Assembly: GCA_009668975.1 (NCBI GenBank)
Contig: SBEG01000002.1
Location: 1 to 64,000 of the forward strand
Length of the DNA stretch: 64,000 nt
Origin: Deltaproteobacteria bacterium
Lineage (GTDB): Bacteria > Desulfobacterota > Desulfuromonadia > Geobacterales > Geobacteraceae
Direction of reading: 5' to 3'
Shown here: positions 47,503-56,921 of the stretch, in pieces
Numbering within the stretch: the first letter of the stretch is position 1
How the letters are laid out: each line of letters starts with the position of its first letter
Program-made: the position numbers and the translations under genes
Notes under the pieces: generated by a model
The model's database searches: none
Told to the model about the DNA's origin: nothing
Seen by the model: the letters and a program-made list of their open reading frames with translations, nothing else

Positions 47503-48649
47503 CATTGTTTCAATGCGCACCGGTAATGATCGAGCGGTAGCTGCGCGCGGAATGAAGATCCTGCTGGTCAATAACGATAAAGGCTGGGGCGGCGGGCAAC
47601 AACATCTGCTGCTTCTGGCGGAGGAACTGCGGCTCCTTGGCTGCTTTCCTCACTTTCTTTGCCGAAGCAATTCACCATCTGCAAAGAACTATGCTTCCCT
47701 GGGATTCCCGGTCTGGCCTTTATGGGGAGCAGGATTTAGCTTTTTTCGTTCCATGCGTAAAACTACCGAGATGTTTCGCCGGGAATCTTTTGACGTGGTT
47801 GTTGTGGCCAGGGAACATGATTTGACCCGCACCGTGGTTGCCCGTAAGCTTGCCTTCCCGTTCCGGAAGCCGGGAAAGCTGGTTATGTCCTTTCATACCG
47901 CCACCGGTAAGATGCAGTTGTTTCTCGGTTCGGTTGACGCGGTTGTCTGTGTGTCCACATTCATAAAGGATAAACTCCGTGTCTCCAACAAGAAGATCGC
48001 GGCTCCGATAACGGTAATAGGTAACGGTATTCCGATCGATGATGGCCCTGACGAAGAGAAATTTTCTCTTCAGAGGAAACGGCGGTATTTTTCTTCTGCC
48101 GGCTTTCCTTTGATCGGCATGGTGGGTGCTTTTTTTAAGAACCAGATCGAGCTGATAGAAACTATCCCACTGTTGCAACAGGACTTTCCGGGAATTAAGG
48201 TTGCTCTGATAGGGGATGATTCCGACCCCGGTCTGACCGGCCCTCTTCTTGATCGGGCTCGTCAATTAGGGGTGACGGGACGAGTGATTTATACCGGAGC
48301 TGTTCCCCATGAACGAATTTCAGATGTTTACCATGACCTCGATTTATCAGTAAGCACTTTCAGAAACGAAGGGTTCGGGCTTGTCCACCTGGAAAGCCTG
48401 GCTGCGGGCACGCCTGTTGTTGCCTATGACGAAGGTGGTCAAGTGGATATCTTCAACAGTAGTGATGCCGGTATTTTGGTTTCTGGTGGACCGGAGGGTT
48501 TTGCTGCTGCGGTCACCGACCTGCTTCTAGATCATGAGAGGCGTTTCGCCATGGGAAGAGCTGGCATTCGATTGGTAAAGTGTAAATGGACCGCTCAGGA
48601 AATGGGCAGGAAATACCTGGCTCTGTTCCGGAATTTGGCTGGTGCTTGA
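47492..48649 (+). CDS. Glycosyltransferase family 4
   Basis: This retaining GT-B enzyme has the N-terminal MKILLVNNDKGWGGGQQHLLLL glycine-rich segment (longer runs not quoted further) and the C-terminal donor site with STFRNEGFGLVHLESLAAGTPVVAYDEGG, where the EX7E motif lies. The core fold begins at Met21 (47552). I use the ATG at 47492, which overlaps the preceding stop region by 11 bases, but 47552 is an equally possible start. It probably adds a sugar to LPS core or another surface glycan; donor and acceptor cannot be read from sequence. Confidence 0.8.
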   Translation: MTSDIVSMRTGNDRAVAARGMKILLVNNDKGWGGGQQHLLLLAEELRLLGCFPHFLCRSNSPSAKNYASLGFPVWPLWGAGFSFFRSMRKTTEMFRRESFDVVVVAREHDLTRTVVARKLAFPFRKPGKLVMSFHTATGKMQLFLGSVDAVVCVSTFIKDKLRVSNKKIAAPITVIGNGIPIDDGPDEEKFSLQRKRRYFSSAGFPLIGMVGAFFKNQIELIETIPLLQQDFPGIKVALIGDDSDPGLTGPLLDRARQLGVTGRVIYTGAVPHERISDVYHDLDLSVSTFRNEGFGLVHLESLAAGTPVVAYDEGGQVDIFNSSDAGILVSGGPEGFAAAVTDLLLDHERRFAMGRAGIRLVKCKWTAQEMGRKYLALFRNLAGA

Positions 48650-48817
48650 ACGGGTAATCATATGGTCAACAAGTACCTTCCTGCCCAAGAAAACAGTGCG
48701 GAATCGTCTGCTCAGGGCTTCACTGGATAATTTTCGTGGGGCGGCGTCATTTTTGGTGTTAGTGCGGTTGAATTTTCAAGCAGTCTCAATTTGGCTTGGG
48801 ATGTTAGGTGAAATGAG

Positions 48818-49579
48818 TTGTTTTATGTGGGGGAGGGGCGTGACGTAGAAACTTTATTGTCAATCATAACGGTTGTATACAACGCTGCTGAAGATCTGCG
48901 TAAGACCATTGCAAGTGTAAAGCCTCAGCATGGTGACAAACTTCAATTCATTGTCATCGACGGCGCTTCGACCGATGGTACGGTTGACCTGATTAAAAGC
49001 CATGAAGATGTCGTCGATTGTTGGATCAGTGAACCGGACCAGGGCATCTATGATGCAATGAACAAGGGAATCGCCCTCAGCAAGGGGAAGTATCTGCTTT
49101 TCCTTAATGCCAAGGATGAACTGGTGGCAAACCTGTCCGATTTAGAAGATGTTTTGAGCGGAGACTATGTTTTCGTCTACGGTAAAGCCAATATGTTGGA
49201 AGACGATCGCAGGGTTGTTTATGTCAAGGGGAAACCTCTCAATAGTCTCAGAAAACTCCTTACCGGGACCCCTCTCTGCCATCAGGCCATTTTTTATCGG
49301 CGGGATCTGATCGGTAGCTACGATCTCAACTACCGGATCATGGCAGATCGGGTCTTGACCCATGCTTTGGTTGAAAAATATGGTTTATCCAAAACCTTCT
49401 TTATAGATTTGCCGATTGTGAATTATTTTGAAGGCGGCTTCAGCCGTCAGAATTATGAGCGGTGGAAGAGGGAGGAAATTCAATTTCTGGAATGCCTGGG
49501 TGAAAATTTTCTTGCCCTGTACAAGAGAATCGCATTTTACTTCAAGAAATATTTTAAGAAGCAATTCAGAGTTAACTGA
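48818..49579 (+). CDS. Glycosyltransferase family 2
   Basis: The ~250-aa GT-A enzyme has LSIITVVYNAAEDLRKTI, FIVIDGASTDGTVDLI and the conserved SEPDQGIYDAMNKGIALSKG segment found in colanic-acid-type family 2 transferases. The metal-binding DXD position is replaced by NAKDE. The start is uncertain: TTG 48818 has AGGTGA at the right distance, while GTG 48827 and TTG 48857 are in frame. About 168 noncoding bases separate it from the preceding GT4 gene. Substrate unknown. Confidence 0.8.
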   Translation: MFYVGEGRDVETLLSIITVVYNAAEDLRKTIASVKPQHGDKLQFIVIDGASTDGTVDLIKSHEDVVDCWISEPDQGIYDAMNKGIALSKGKYLLFLNAKDELVANLSDLEDVLSGDYVFVYGKANMLEDDRRVVYVKGKPLNSLRKLLTGTPLCHQAIFYRRDLIGSYDLNYRIMADRVLTHALVEKYGLSKTFFIDLPIVNYFEGGFSRQNYERWKREEIQFLECLGENFLALYKRIAFYFKKYFKKQFRVN

Positions 49580-49649
49580 TTTTCGCTGTGAGCAGTTCTT
49601 TTGGCGGTTAGTGGCAAAAGTTGCGTAATATTATTTTGACAGGTGCTGC

Positions 49650-50807
49650 ATGAAAGTTGTACTCAATCTGCTCGAATTCAATCCCGGCGCCATGGGCGGT
49701 ATTGAAACCTATATCAGAAATGTTCTTTCACGCCTTGCAACTATCGATAGTTCCAGTTCCTGGACTGTTGTCTGCAATGAATCCACCGCGGAATATTTTG
49801 CTGCGATCGACAGGCGAATCGAACTTAAGATTATCGTGAACAGGAGAAGGTCGTTACCACGATTGACGAGAAGTATCTTTCGCAACATTACCGGAATTGA
49901 CCTGCTGGCCAGGTCAATCGAGCGATTGGGTGCGGATGTTGTCCATAATCCGCTGACCAATGTCCGCCCGTTGGCTTTCACCAGGCCGTCTGTGCTTACG
50001 TTTTACGATATGCAGCATGAGTACTATCCGCAGATGTTTTCCCCGCGTGAACTCTTGCGGAGAAAAGCGAAATATGAAAAAGCGGTCCACTTGGCGAATA
50101 GGATCATTGCCATCTCCGGGCATGTGAAACTGAGCCTGGTAGAGAAATATGGTGTCGCCGCGGATAAGATCGATGTGGTGTATCTGGGCTGCGGTGCGGA
50201 ATATCGGATGCTTGAAGATAGCGGCCGTTTCGATGCACTGAAGAAAAAATACCGGCTCGACCGTCCGTTCATGTATTATCCCGCAGCCACTTGGCCTCAC
50301 AAGAACCACCGGAACCTCTTGGCCGCACTGCGGATTCTGAAGGAGCAGAGTTCCTTTGACGGTGATCTGGTGCTTACCGGGATAGCCATGCAGGCCCATT
50401 CAGGGCTGATGGCGGAGATTGAGCGGCTTGGTCTGACAGATCGGGTGAAGGTTCTTGGGTATCTCCCTTACGAAGATCTCCCCTTTTTATACAACATGGC
50501 AAGGTTATTGGTGTTTCCCTCTCTCTTTGAAGGCTTTGGTATTCCGCTGGTGGAGGCGATGGCTTGCGGTTGCCCGGTTGTTTGCTCCGGCGTTACTTCA
50601 CTTCCCGAAGTGATTGGTGACGCAGGTGTGCTATTTGACCCGCTTTCTCCTGCGGATATTGCGGAAAAAGTTTTACTTGTCTGGAAGAGTCCGGAAACGC
50701 GCGCTGGTATGAAGGATAAGGGGCTTGAGAGAGCAAAGTTGTTCAACTGGGATGAAACGGCACGAAAAACTTTGGCTGTATATTGTAAGGCACTTGAAAG
50801 AATATGA
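49650..50807 (+). CDS. Glycosyltransferase family 4 (mannosyltransferase-like)
   Basis: The 385-aa GT-B enzyme begins VVLNLLEFNPGAMGGIETYI, with the GGIETY acceptor-side loop. Its donor domain has YYPAATWPHKNHRNLLAALR and the LLVFPSLFEGFGIPLVEAMACG stretch containing the EX7E pair. This subfamily often transfers mannose or similar hexoses in O-antigen or capsule synthesis, which would fit a GDP-mannose-linked gene downstream; that link is inference. TTGACAGG precedes the ATG. Confidence 0.85.
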   Translation: MKVVLNLLEFNPGAMGGIETYIRNVLSRLATIDSSSSWTVVCNESTAEYFAAIDRRIELKIIVNRRRSLPRLTRSIFRNITGIDLLARSIERLGADVVHNPLTNVRPLAFTRPSVLTFYDMQHEYYPQMFSPRELLRRKAKYEKAVHLANRIIAISGHVKLSLVEKYGVAADKIDVVYLGCGAEYRMLEDSGRFDALKKKYRLDRPFMYYPAATWPHKNHRNLLAALRILKEQSSFDGDLVLTGIAMQAHSGLMAEIERLGLTDRVKVLGYLPYEDLPFLYNMARLLVFPSLFEGFGIPLVEAMACGCPVVCSGVTSLPEVIGDAGVLFDPLSPADIAEKVLLVWKSPETRAGMKDKGLERAKLFNWDETARKTLAVYCKALERI

Positions 50808-50884
50808 GGTACAGTAGCAACATTTATCTTGAAATGTTTTTCTGTCAGCATCCATATCCGTACCATAGGGGATGATCCATAACC

Positions 50885-52051
50885 GTGTTGAAAAGGCTAC
50901 TCCGCAAGATTACTTCTCGAAATAAAGGGGCGGAAGATCATAGAATTCTGAATTATTTCCCCTTGTCCAAGTCTCCGAAAGGGCACGTGCTGGTAAGTTA
51001 TATTCCTGACTCCCTGCTCTACCGCGAAGGTGACAAGCGGTTCAAGCGGCATTCGAATGCCTGGGAAAGTGCTGAGATAGCCAGGATATTCAACCGATAT
51101 GGTTATTCCGTTGATGCAATTTCCTGGGATGACCGTTCATTTGTTCCTGAGAGGTACTACACGGCTGTTTTTGATATTCACCGGAATCTTCTGAGGTGTT
51201 CCTCTTTGGGAACACACAAGATATTTCATGTCACCGGGAGCGATCCGGCCTTTTCCAACAGGGCTGAGCAGGAAAGGATCGATGCACTGATGCGGAGGCG
51301 TGGCGTGGCGGTGGCTCCGCGTAGATACGTCAGTGAGAAAGATCTCGAGCTTTTTTATGGTAATTTGGAGAATGCGGATTCCGTGACGTTGATCGGCAAT
51401 GAGACAACGGTTGCCACCTTTCCGCACCATCTGCGGCATAAAATGATACTTGTGACGCCAACGGGATCTCACCTGGAGACGGTACGGGACGCCAAGAAAA
51501 CCTCTTTCAGAAAAGAGTTCCTTTGGTTCAATGGCACCGGCGCAGTGCACAAGGGCTTGGATCTGGTCTTGGAGGTCTTTGCCCGCAATCCGAAAATCGT
51601 GTTGCACGTGGTGGGGCCGTATCGTAAGGAACGCGATTTTACCGCTGCCTACGCATATGAATTGACGAAATGCCCAAATATATTCAGCCATGGCTTTCTC
51701 TCACCTTCCAGTAGAAAATTCCGGAAAATAGCCGGTAACGTACTTGGTTGTATCAGTCCGTCTTGCAGCGAGGGTATATCAACCTCTGCAATAACCTGCA
51801 TGCAGTATGGCATGGTCCCCATTCTGAGCCGGAATTCGGGTATCGATCTAACGCCAGATGTGGGATATCTGCTGCAGAATTGTACTATTGTCGAAATCGA
51901 GGCGGCGATATTGTCGCTCCTCGATAGACCGGAACATGAGATCAGAGGGATGATCGCAACCAGCCAGGAGTTTGCCTTGAAGAAATTTTCCCGAGCTGAA
52001 TTTTCCCGGCGAATGGGTACTGTTGTTGCCCGATCTCTTCCGTCTGTCTAA
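50885..52051 (+). CDS. Putative GT-B glycosyltransferase
   Basis: The 388-aa protein is divergent but shows a GT4-like C-terminal half: FLWFNGTGAVHKGLDLVLE, then VGPYRKERDF and CISPSCSEGISTSAITCMQYG, which corresponds to the donor-binding EX7E region with substitutions. The N-terminal half (HSNAWESAEIARIFNRYGYSVDAISW) is compatible with the acceptor domain. A basic N-terminus (LKRLLRKITSRNKG) may bind membrane. GTG start with only a moderate ribosome site. Function is inferred from fold and position among glycan genes. Confidence 0.65.
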   Translation: MLKRLLRKITSRNKGAEDHRILNYFPLSKSPKGHVLVSYIPDSLLYREGDKRFKRHSNAWESAEIARIFNRYGYSVDAISWDDRSFVPERYYTAVFDIHRNLLRCSSLGTHKIFHVTGSDPAFSNRAEQERIDALMRRRGVAVAPRRYVSEKDLELFYGNLENADSVTLIGNETTVATFPHHLRHKMILVTPTGSHLETVRDAKKTSFRKEFLWFNGTGAVHKGLDLVLEVFARNPKIVLHVVGPYRKERDFTAAYAYELTKCPNIFSHGFLSPSSRKFRKIAGNVLGCISPSCSEGISTSAITCMQYGMVPILSRNSGIDLTPDVGYLLQNCTIVEIEAAILSLLDRPEHEIRGMIATSQEFALKKFSRAEFSRRMGTVVARSLPSV

Positions 52052-52095
52052 TTTTACCTGTCGGCTTTCTCTCAACCTGAGCAGAGGCATGTACC

Positions 52096-52872
52096 ATGAA
52101 ATGCAAGATCTGTACTAGCGTATCTCAACGTGCGTTCTCAGCCAAGATGCTTGAGAAGTACGAAATCCAGTACTATCTCTGCGGCACTTGCGGATTCCTG
52201 CAGACGGAAACGCCGTACTGGCTGGAGGAATCGTATGGATCCGCGATCAGTGCCTTTGATACCGGTCTGATTGCCAGAAACATCGGACTGTCGAAAAAGG
52301 TCTCGGCGCTGGTGTATTTTCTTTTCGATCACAAGGCTTCTTTTCTCGATTATGCCGGTGGTTATGGCGTTTTCACCAGACTCATGCGTGATGCCGGCTT
52401 TGATTTTTACTGGCACGATCCTTATTCGCAGAACCTGGTCGCCCGCGGTTTTGAGTATGACGGGACCGCCGAGATTGACTTGATCACCACCTTCGAAAGC
52501 TTTGAGCATTTCACGGACCCGTTGGCTGAACTGGAAAAGATGATGGCGATTTCAGGAAACATTTTGTTCAGTACGGAATTGCTTCCGACTCCGGTTCCCC
52601 CACCTGGTTCATGGTGGTATTATGGTTTCGAGCATGGTCAACACGTTTCGTTTTATTCCAGAGAAACCCTGCGTTATCTCGCCGCTAAGCTGGGAGTAAG
52701 CGTGTATAGCTATGGCAGTACGCTGCACCTGTTTACGTCCCGAAAGATCAACCCGAAGGCCTTTTACTTTGTCATGAAATTCAGGAAAATACTGTTGGGT
52801 TACGTGTCAAGGAGCATGAAGAGCAAAACCTTGGATGATATGCATTATCTTCAAAGCAGAATGCTGAACTGA
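52096..52872 (+). CDS. Class I SAM-dependent methyltransferase with N-terminal zinc finger
   Basis: The 258-aa protein starts with a four-cysteine zinc-binding module (Cys3, Cys6, Cys29, Cys32). A Methyltransferase_23-like domain follows. SAM motif I is FLDYAGGYGVFTRLM, and LITTFESFEHFTDPLAEL is motif IV. Proteins of this type act in deoxysugar or glycan-terminal methylation in O-antigen clusters. It lies between a glycosyltransferase and a GDP-mannose dehydratase homologue, so a sugar methyl group is a reasonable guess, not shown. The first residue ATG follows AGAGG. Confidence 0.8.
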   Translation: MKCKICTSVSQRAFSAKMLEKYEIQYYLCGTCGFLQTETPYWLEESYGSAISAFDTGLIARNIGLSKKVSALVYFLFDHKASFLDYAGGYGVFTRLMRDAGFDFYWHDPYSQNLVARGFEYDGTAEIDLITTFESFEHFTDPLAELEKMMAISGNILFSTELLPTPVPPPGSWWYYGFEHGQHVSFYSRETLRYLAAKLGVSVYSYGSTLHLFTSRKINPKAFYFVMKFRKILLGYVSRSMKSKTLDDMHYLQSRMLN

Positions 52873-52954
52873 ACTTCAGGGCTAGCTTTGCAATTATTGA
52901 TTGAGTTATATTCGCAGGCATGATGCATTCTGTTTTTGCCGGGAAGGGCATTTA

Positions 52955-53935
52955 ATGGCTAAAAAAGCACTTGTATGCGGAATATCCGGCCAGGATGGGG
53001 CTTTCCTGGCCAAATTTCTCCTGGAAAAAGGCTATGAAGTATTTGGGACATCTCGCGATGCGCAGATGACAACCTTCAGTAATCTGGCCAGACTGGGGAT
53101 ACGTGATTCCGTTCGCTTCGAGTCGATGGCAATAAATGATTTCCGCAGCGTATTGCAGGTAATGACGAAAGTTCAGCCTGATGAAGTTTATAATCTTTCC
53201 GGGCAGAGCTCGGTTGGCCTCTCTTTTGAACAGCCGGTGGAAACCCTGGAGAGCATCACAATCGGTACCCTGAATATTCTAGAGGTGCTGCGGTTCCTTA
53301 ACCTGCCGGTGCGGTTCTATAATGCCGGGTCAAGTGAGTGTTTCGGCGATACGGGTAACCATCCCGCAGATGAAACTACACCGTTTTCGCCGCGAAGTCC
53401 CTATGCAGTTGCCAAAGCGGCTGCATTCTGGGAGGTTGCAAATTACCGGGAAGCGTATGGGTTGTTTGCCTGTTCCGGATTGCTTTTCAATCATGAATCT
53501 CCTTTGCGGCCGGAACGTTTCGTGACCAGGAAAATTGTCTCCGCCGCTTGCAGAATTGCCAAGGGAAGTAGCGAAAAACTGCATTTGGGAAACATCTCCA
53601 TTTCCCGGGATTGGGGTTGGGCTCCTGAATATGTCGAGGCGATGTGGCTTATGCTGCAGCAGGAGAATCCGTCGGATTTTGTGATTGCAACCGGCGAAAC
53701 CAATTCGCTGTCGGATTTTGTGGCAGAGGCATTCCGTAGCGTCGGCCTCGTAGCTCAGGACCATGTGGAAACTGATCCAACTTTGTTGAGGCCTTCCGAA
53801 ATTCTTTTCGGCAGAAGCAATCCGGATAAAGCATGGCAAGTACTGGGCTGGAAGGCGAACAAGAAAATGAAGGACGTGGTGAGAATGATGGTGGCCGCTG
53901 AATTGGCCGGCATCACGGAAGGAAACCCCCGGTAA
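52955..53935 (+). CDS. GDP-mannose 4,6-dehydratase family protein
   Basis: This 326-aa short-chain dehydrogenase has the NAD(P) site GISGQDGAFLAKFLLEKGY. The catalytic SSECFG segment and the Tyr-X3-Lys pair in SPYAVAKAAAF are present. The GMD-specific LFNHESPLRPERFVTRKI and SRDWGWAPEYVEAMW segments are also present. It would convert GDP-mannose to GDP-4-keto-6-deoxymannose, the precursor of rhamnose, fucose or perosamine. No reductase or aminotransferase for the next step is adjacent. ATG 52955 has GGGAAGGG upstream; the frame opens 18 codons earlier without similarity. Confidence 0.83.
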   Translation: MAKKALVCGISGQDGAFLAKFLLEKGYEVFGTSRDAQMTTFSNLARLGIRDSVRFESMAINDFRSVLQVMTKVQPDEVYNLSGQSSVGLSFEQPVETLESITIGTLNILEVLRFLNLPVRFYNAGSSECFGDTGNHPADETTPFSPRSPYAVAKAAAFWEVANYREAYGLFACSGLLFNHESPLRPERFVTRKIVSAACRIAKGSSEKLHLGNISISRDWGWAPEYVEAMWLMLQQENPSDFVIATGETNSLSDFVAEAFRSVGLVAQDHVETDPTLLRPSEILFGRSNPDKAWQVLGWKANKKMKDVVRMMVAAELAGITEGNPR

Positions 53936-54002
53936 TTGATTGAAGCTGCGTGAAATCATTGACTTGACTTTTCAACCTGTTTTAAGTCTGCTTCTATCCT
54001 GG

Positions 54003-54019
54003 AGACGATTAGATCGTCT
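54003..54019. promoter_or_regulatory. Perfect inverted repeat upstream of icd
   Basis: AGACGAT and ATCGTCT flank TAG, a perfect 7-bp dyad, about 24 bases upstream of a TATAAT at 54043-54048 and 63 bases before the icd ATG. It may be an operator for the TCA block. The -35 for that TATAAT is poor, so the promoter itself is only suggested. Confidence 0.4.
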
Positions 54020-54042
54020 TTCTGTGATATATTGTTTGAGTG

Positions 54043-54048
54043 TATAAT
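54043..54048 (+). promoter_or_regulatory. Candidate -10 box for icd
   Basis: A perfect TATAAT lies 33 bases before the icd ATG. The best -35 at 17-18 bases is TTCTGT or TTTCTG, a weak match, so an activator may be needed. Confidence 0.4.
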
Positions 54049-54081
54049 CTGTCGTGAATATCTTAAGCGTGGGAGTCAACT

Positions 54082-55491
54082 ATGATTAGTGAGAATACTA
54101 ACGTGCCATCACCTGGAGCAAAAATCGCCATCAATAAAGGTATCCTGACGGTACCCGATAATCCGGTCATTCCCTTCATCGAAGGCGACGGTACCGGGTC
54201 TGATATCTGGCGGGCGGCGGTGCGAGTCCTGGATGCTGCTGTTGCCAAGGCCTATTCCAATAGTAAGAAAATCGCCTGGCTGGAGGTCTACGCCGGTGAG
54301 AAATCCTTCAATATGGGGCTGGGTTGGCTTCCCGAAGAAACCCTGGCTGCTTTTCGTGAGTACCTGGTCGGTATCAAGGGGCCGCTTACCACGCCGATCG
54401 GTGGCGGCATTACGTCCCTGAATGTGGCTCTTCGTCAGCAGCTTGATCTCTATGTCTGTCTTCGCCCGGTTCGCTATGTCACGGGAGTTCCTTCCCCGGT
54501 GAAACGACCCGAGTTGGTCGATATGGTCATCTTCCGGGAAAATACCGAGGATATTTATGCTGGTATTGAATGGGCAGATGGGACTCCGGAGGCTAGAAAG
54601 GTTATTGCTTTCCTCCAGCAGGAAATGGGCGTTAAGAAGATCCGTTTTCCGGAAACATCCGGCATCGGTGTGAAACCGGTGTCCCGGGAAGGTTCGGAGC
54701 GCCTGATTGAGGCAGCAATCGAGTATGCCCTCAAGCAGGGCAGGAAATCTGTTACCCTGGTGCATAAGGGAAACATTATGAAGTTTACCGAGGGCGCTTT
54801 TAAAAGTTGGGGCTATGCACTGGCTGCCACGAAGTACCGTGACAGAACCGTTTCACAGCGTGAGACCTGGGTTCTCGATAACAAAGAGAAGGATTCTTCT
54901 CTTTCGAACGAGGATCTCGCCCGCGCCATTGAGCCCGGTTTTGACAACATGACTCCCAATCAGAAAGACGGCGTGCTCAGCGAAGTTGCAGTGACACTCG
55001 AGCTCTGGCCGACCCATGGCGACGGCAAGTGGAAGAACATGCTGCTGATCAAAGACTCAATTGCCGATATCACCCTGCAGCAGACCATTACCCGGGCAGA
55101 CGAATTTGATGTTCTGGCAACGACGAATCTCAACGGTGACTATTTATCCGATGCCATTGCCGCGCAGGTCGGCGGAATCGGGATTGCGCCCGGTGGAAAT
55201 ATCAATTATCGGACCGGTCATGCCATCTTCGAAGCGACCCATGGAACAGCGCCAAAATATGCCAATCTGGACAAGGTGAATCCCGGTTCCGTGATCCTCT
55301 CCGGTGTTATGATGCTTGAATATCTGGGCTGGAACGAGGCAGCTGAGCTTATTAACACAGCTCTTGACCGGACTATCGGGCAGCGCAAGGTTACCTATGA
55401 TTTTGCCCGTCTCATGCGGGCTGAAAACGTGGCAGGCGTTCAGGAAGTTAAATGTTCGGAATTTGCCGATGAGCTGATAAAAAACATGTGA
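54082..55491 (+). CDS. icd: NADP-dependent isocitrate dehydrogenase, long form
   Basis: The 469-aa enzyme oxidatively decarboxylates isocitrate to 2-oxoglutarate. Substrate residues are Ser112, Asn114 and Arg118 in ITSLNVALR, equivalent to E. coli Ser113/Asn115/Arg119. [34 protein letters not shown] and [11 protein letters not shown] are family marks. It is about 50 residues longer than E. coli Icd (416 aa), with an insertion before the IKDSIADI strand (around residues 270-315), reminiscent of cyanobacterial Icd. It supplies 2-oxoglutarate to the downstream Kor enzyme. TGGGAG lies ten bases before the ATG. Confidence 0.95.
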   Translation: MISENTNVPSPGAKIAINKGILTVPDNPVIPFIEGDGTGSDIWRAAVRVLDAAVAKAYSNSKKIAWLEVYAGEKSFNMGLGWLPEETLAAFREYLVGIKGPLTTPIGGGITSLNVALRQQLDLYVCLRPVRYVTGVPSPVKRPELVDMVIFRENTEDIYAGIEWADGTPEARKVIAFLQQEMGVKKIRFPETSGIGVKPVSREGSERLIEAAIEYALKQGRKSVTLVHKGNIMKFTEGAFKSWGYALAATKYRDRTVSQRETWVLDNKEKDSSLSNEDLARAIEPGFDNMTPNQKDGVLSEVAVTLELWPTHGDGKWKNMLLIKDSIADITLQQTITRADEFDVLATTNLNGDYLSDAIAAQVGGIGIAPGGNINYRTGHAIFEATHGTAPKYANLDKVNPGSVILSGVMMLEYLGWNEAAELINTALDRTIGQRKVTYDFARLMRAENVAGVQEVKCSEFADELIKNM

Positions 55492-55540
55492 TTACGCGTT
55501 GGCTCGCAGAAGCAACGTGATGAAAGATGTGGAGGCAGAA

Positions 55541-56491
55541 ATGGCACGCAAAAAAATTGCATTGATCGGAGGCGGACAGATTGGCGGAACCCTAGCCCAC
55601 CTTATGGCTCAGCGGCATTTGGGAGATATCGTCCTGTTCGATATTGTCGAAGACCTGCCGCACGGGAAAATGCTTGATCTTATGGAAGCATCTCCTCTCC
55701 AGGGGTTTGACCTGTCTCTTACCGGCTCGAATCAGGTGGAAGAGATCAAGGGGGCTGACCTGGTGGTGGTTACTGCGGGCCTGGCGAGAAGGCCGGGAAT
55801 GAGCCGTGACGACCTTGTTACCGTAAATGCGAAGGTGATTAGCGCGGTTTCGGAGCATATCCGGACCTATGCACCTGATGCTTTTGTAATATTGCTGACA
55901 AATCCTCTTGATGCCATGGTGTCCCTGTGCCGGAAAGTTACCGGCTTTCCCCGGAACAGGATCATGGGCATGGCCGGTGTTCTCGATTCGGCCCGTTTTG
56001 CCGCCTTTATTGCCCAGGAACTGAATGTCTCGGTGCAGGATGTCAATGCTCTTGTTCTTGGCGGGCACGGGGACGAAATGGTTCCGCTGGTTCGTTTTGC
56101 CAATGTGAATGGGATTCCGGTACAGTTTCTCCTGGAAAGAAAGTATGGGCCTGAAAAGGCACAAGGGGTCATGGATGCACTTGTTTCAAGGACGCGCCAT
56201 GCCGGAGGAGAAATCGTCGGACTGATGAAGACCTCAGCCTTCGTCTCGCCTGCCTCCGCGGCCTTTACCATGGCCGAATCGATTCTCCTAGACCGGAAGC
56301 GCATCCTTCCGGTTTGCGCCTTGCTGGAAGGAGAGTACGGTGTGAACGGGTACTTCCTCGGAGTACCTTGTGTGATCGGCGCCGGGGGGGTAGAGCAAAT
56401 CATTGAACTTGAACTGACACCCGAAGAACGCGTCATGTTTAACGAATCCGTGTCCCAAGTGAAATCCCTGGTTGATGCGATGACCCTCTGA
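55541..56491 (+). CDS. mdh: Malate dehydrogenase
   Basis: The 316-aa LDH-like malate dehydrogenase interconverts malate and oxaloacetate with NAD. The dinucleotide site is [16 protein letters not shown]. Arg-rich loop [10 protein letters not shown] provides substrate arginines, and His176 in [10 protein letters not shown] is the catalytic base. ATG 55541 has GGAGG just upstream; the frame opens 14 codons earlier without similarity. It sits 49 bases after icd and belongs to the TCA operon. Confidence 0.96.
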   Translation: MARKKIALIGGGQIGGTLAHLMAQRHLGDIVLFDIVEDLPHGKMLDLMEASPLQGFDLSLTGSNQVEEIKGADLVVVTAGLARRPGMSRDDLVTVNAKVISAVSEHIRTYAPDAFVILLTNPLDAMVSLCRKVTGFPRNRIMGMAGVLDSARFAAFIAQELNVSVQDVNALVLGGHGDEMVPLVRFANVNGIPVQFLLERKYGPEKAQGVMDALVSRTRHAGGEIVGLMKTSAFVSPASAAFTMAESILLDRKRILPVCALLEGEYGVNGYFLGVPCVIGAGGVEQIIELELTPEERVMFNESVSQVKSLVDAMTL

Positions 56492-56708
56492 TCTGAAATC
56501 TTCGTGAGTGGCTTCTGCGCGATTAGGTAGTCCACTTTTCGCTGAATCCATGTTATTCTCATTTTCTGCTTAATCTGTGTCAGCCTGACGCTCGGGCACC
56601 GCGTGACTTGCTGGTGCGTTGTGCCGGGCGGAATGGCTCTCTGCCAAGGTACACCTGTATGCGAATCGTCGACAGGGTGCCTGTGATTTTATTGATAGGT
56701 GAAACATT
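56492..56708. other. 217-bp gap between mdh and korD
   Basis: The gap holds GC-rich, partly self-complementary sequence (GCACC at about 56595 and GGTGC at about 56613 among others) but no clear terminator with a T-tract. A promoter for korDABC may lie here; I could not define one. Confidence 0.35.
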
Positions 56709-56903
56709 ATGGATAAAAAAAAACCGGAAATAACAATAATCGAAAAGTATTGCAAAGGCTGCCATATCTGCGTTGAATTTTGCCCGACTCGAGTCCTCGA
56801 AATGAAGGGTTTCGTAGCCGTGGTGAAGAATCCGGATGCTTGCATCGCCTGCATGCAGTGTGAGCTTCGTTGTCCAGATTTTGCAATTACCGTCACCAAG
56901 TGA
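56709..56903 (+). CDS. korD: 2-oxoglutarate:ferredoxin oxidoreductase, delta (ferredoxin) subunit
   Basis: The 64-aa subunit has two CX2CX2CX3CP motifs, Cys15/18/21/25 and Cys45/48/51/55, and holds two [4Fe-4S] clusters that pass electrons from the TPP subunit to ferredoxin. It is short and complete for a KorD. It leads korD-korA-korB-korC. GATAGGTG lies upstream of the ATG. Confidence 0.9.
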   Translation: MDKKKPEITIIEKYCKGCHICVEFCPTRVLEMKGFVAVVKNPDACIACMQCELRCPDFAITVTK

Positions 56904-56921
56904 TGTCCGGAGGGAGTTAAC

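Noticed and set aside
48642-48848. 68-codon frame between two glycosyltransferase genes
   Set aside because: No ribosome site, no similarity, overlaps both neighbours; treated as intergenic.
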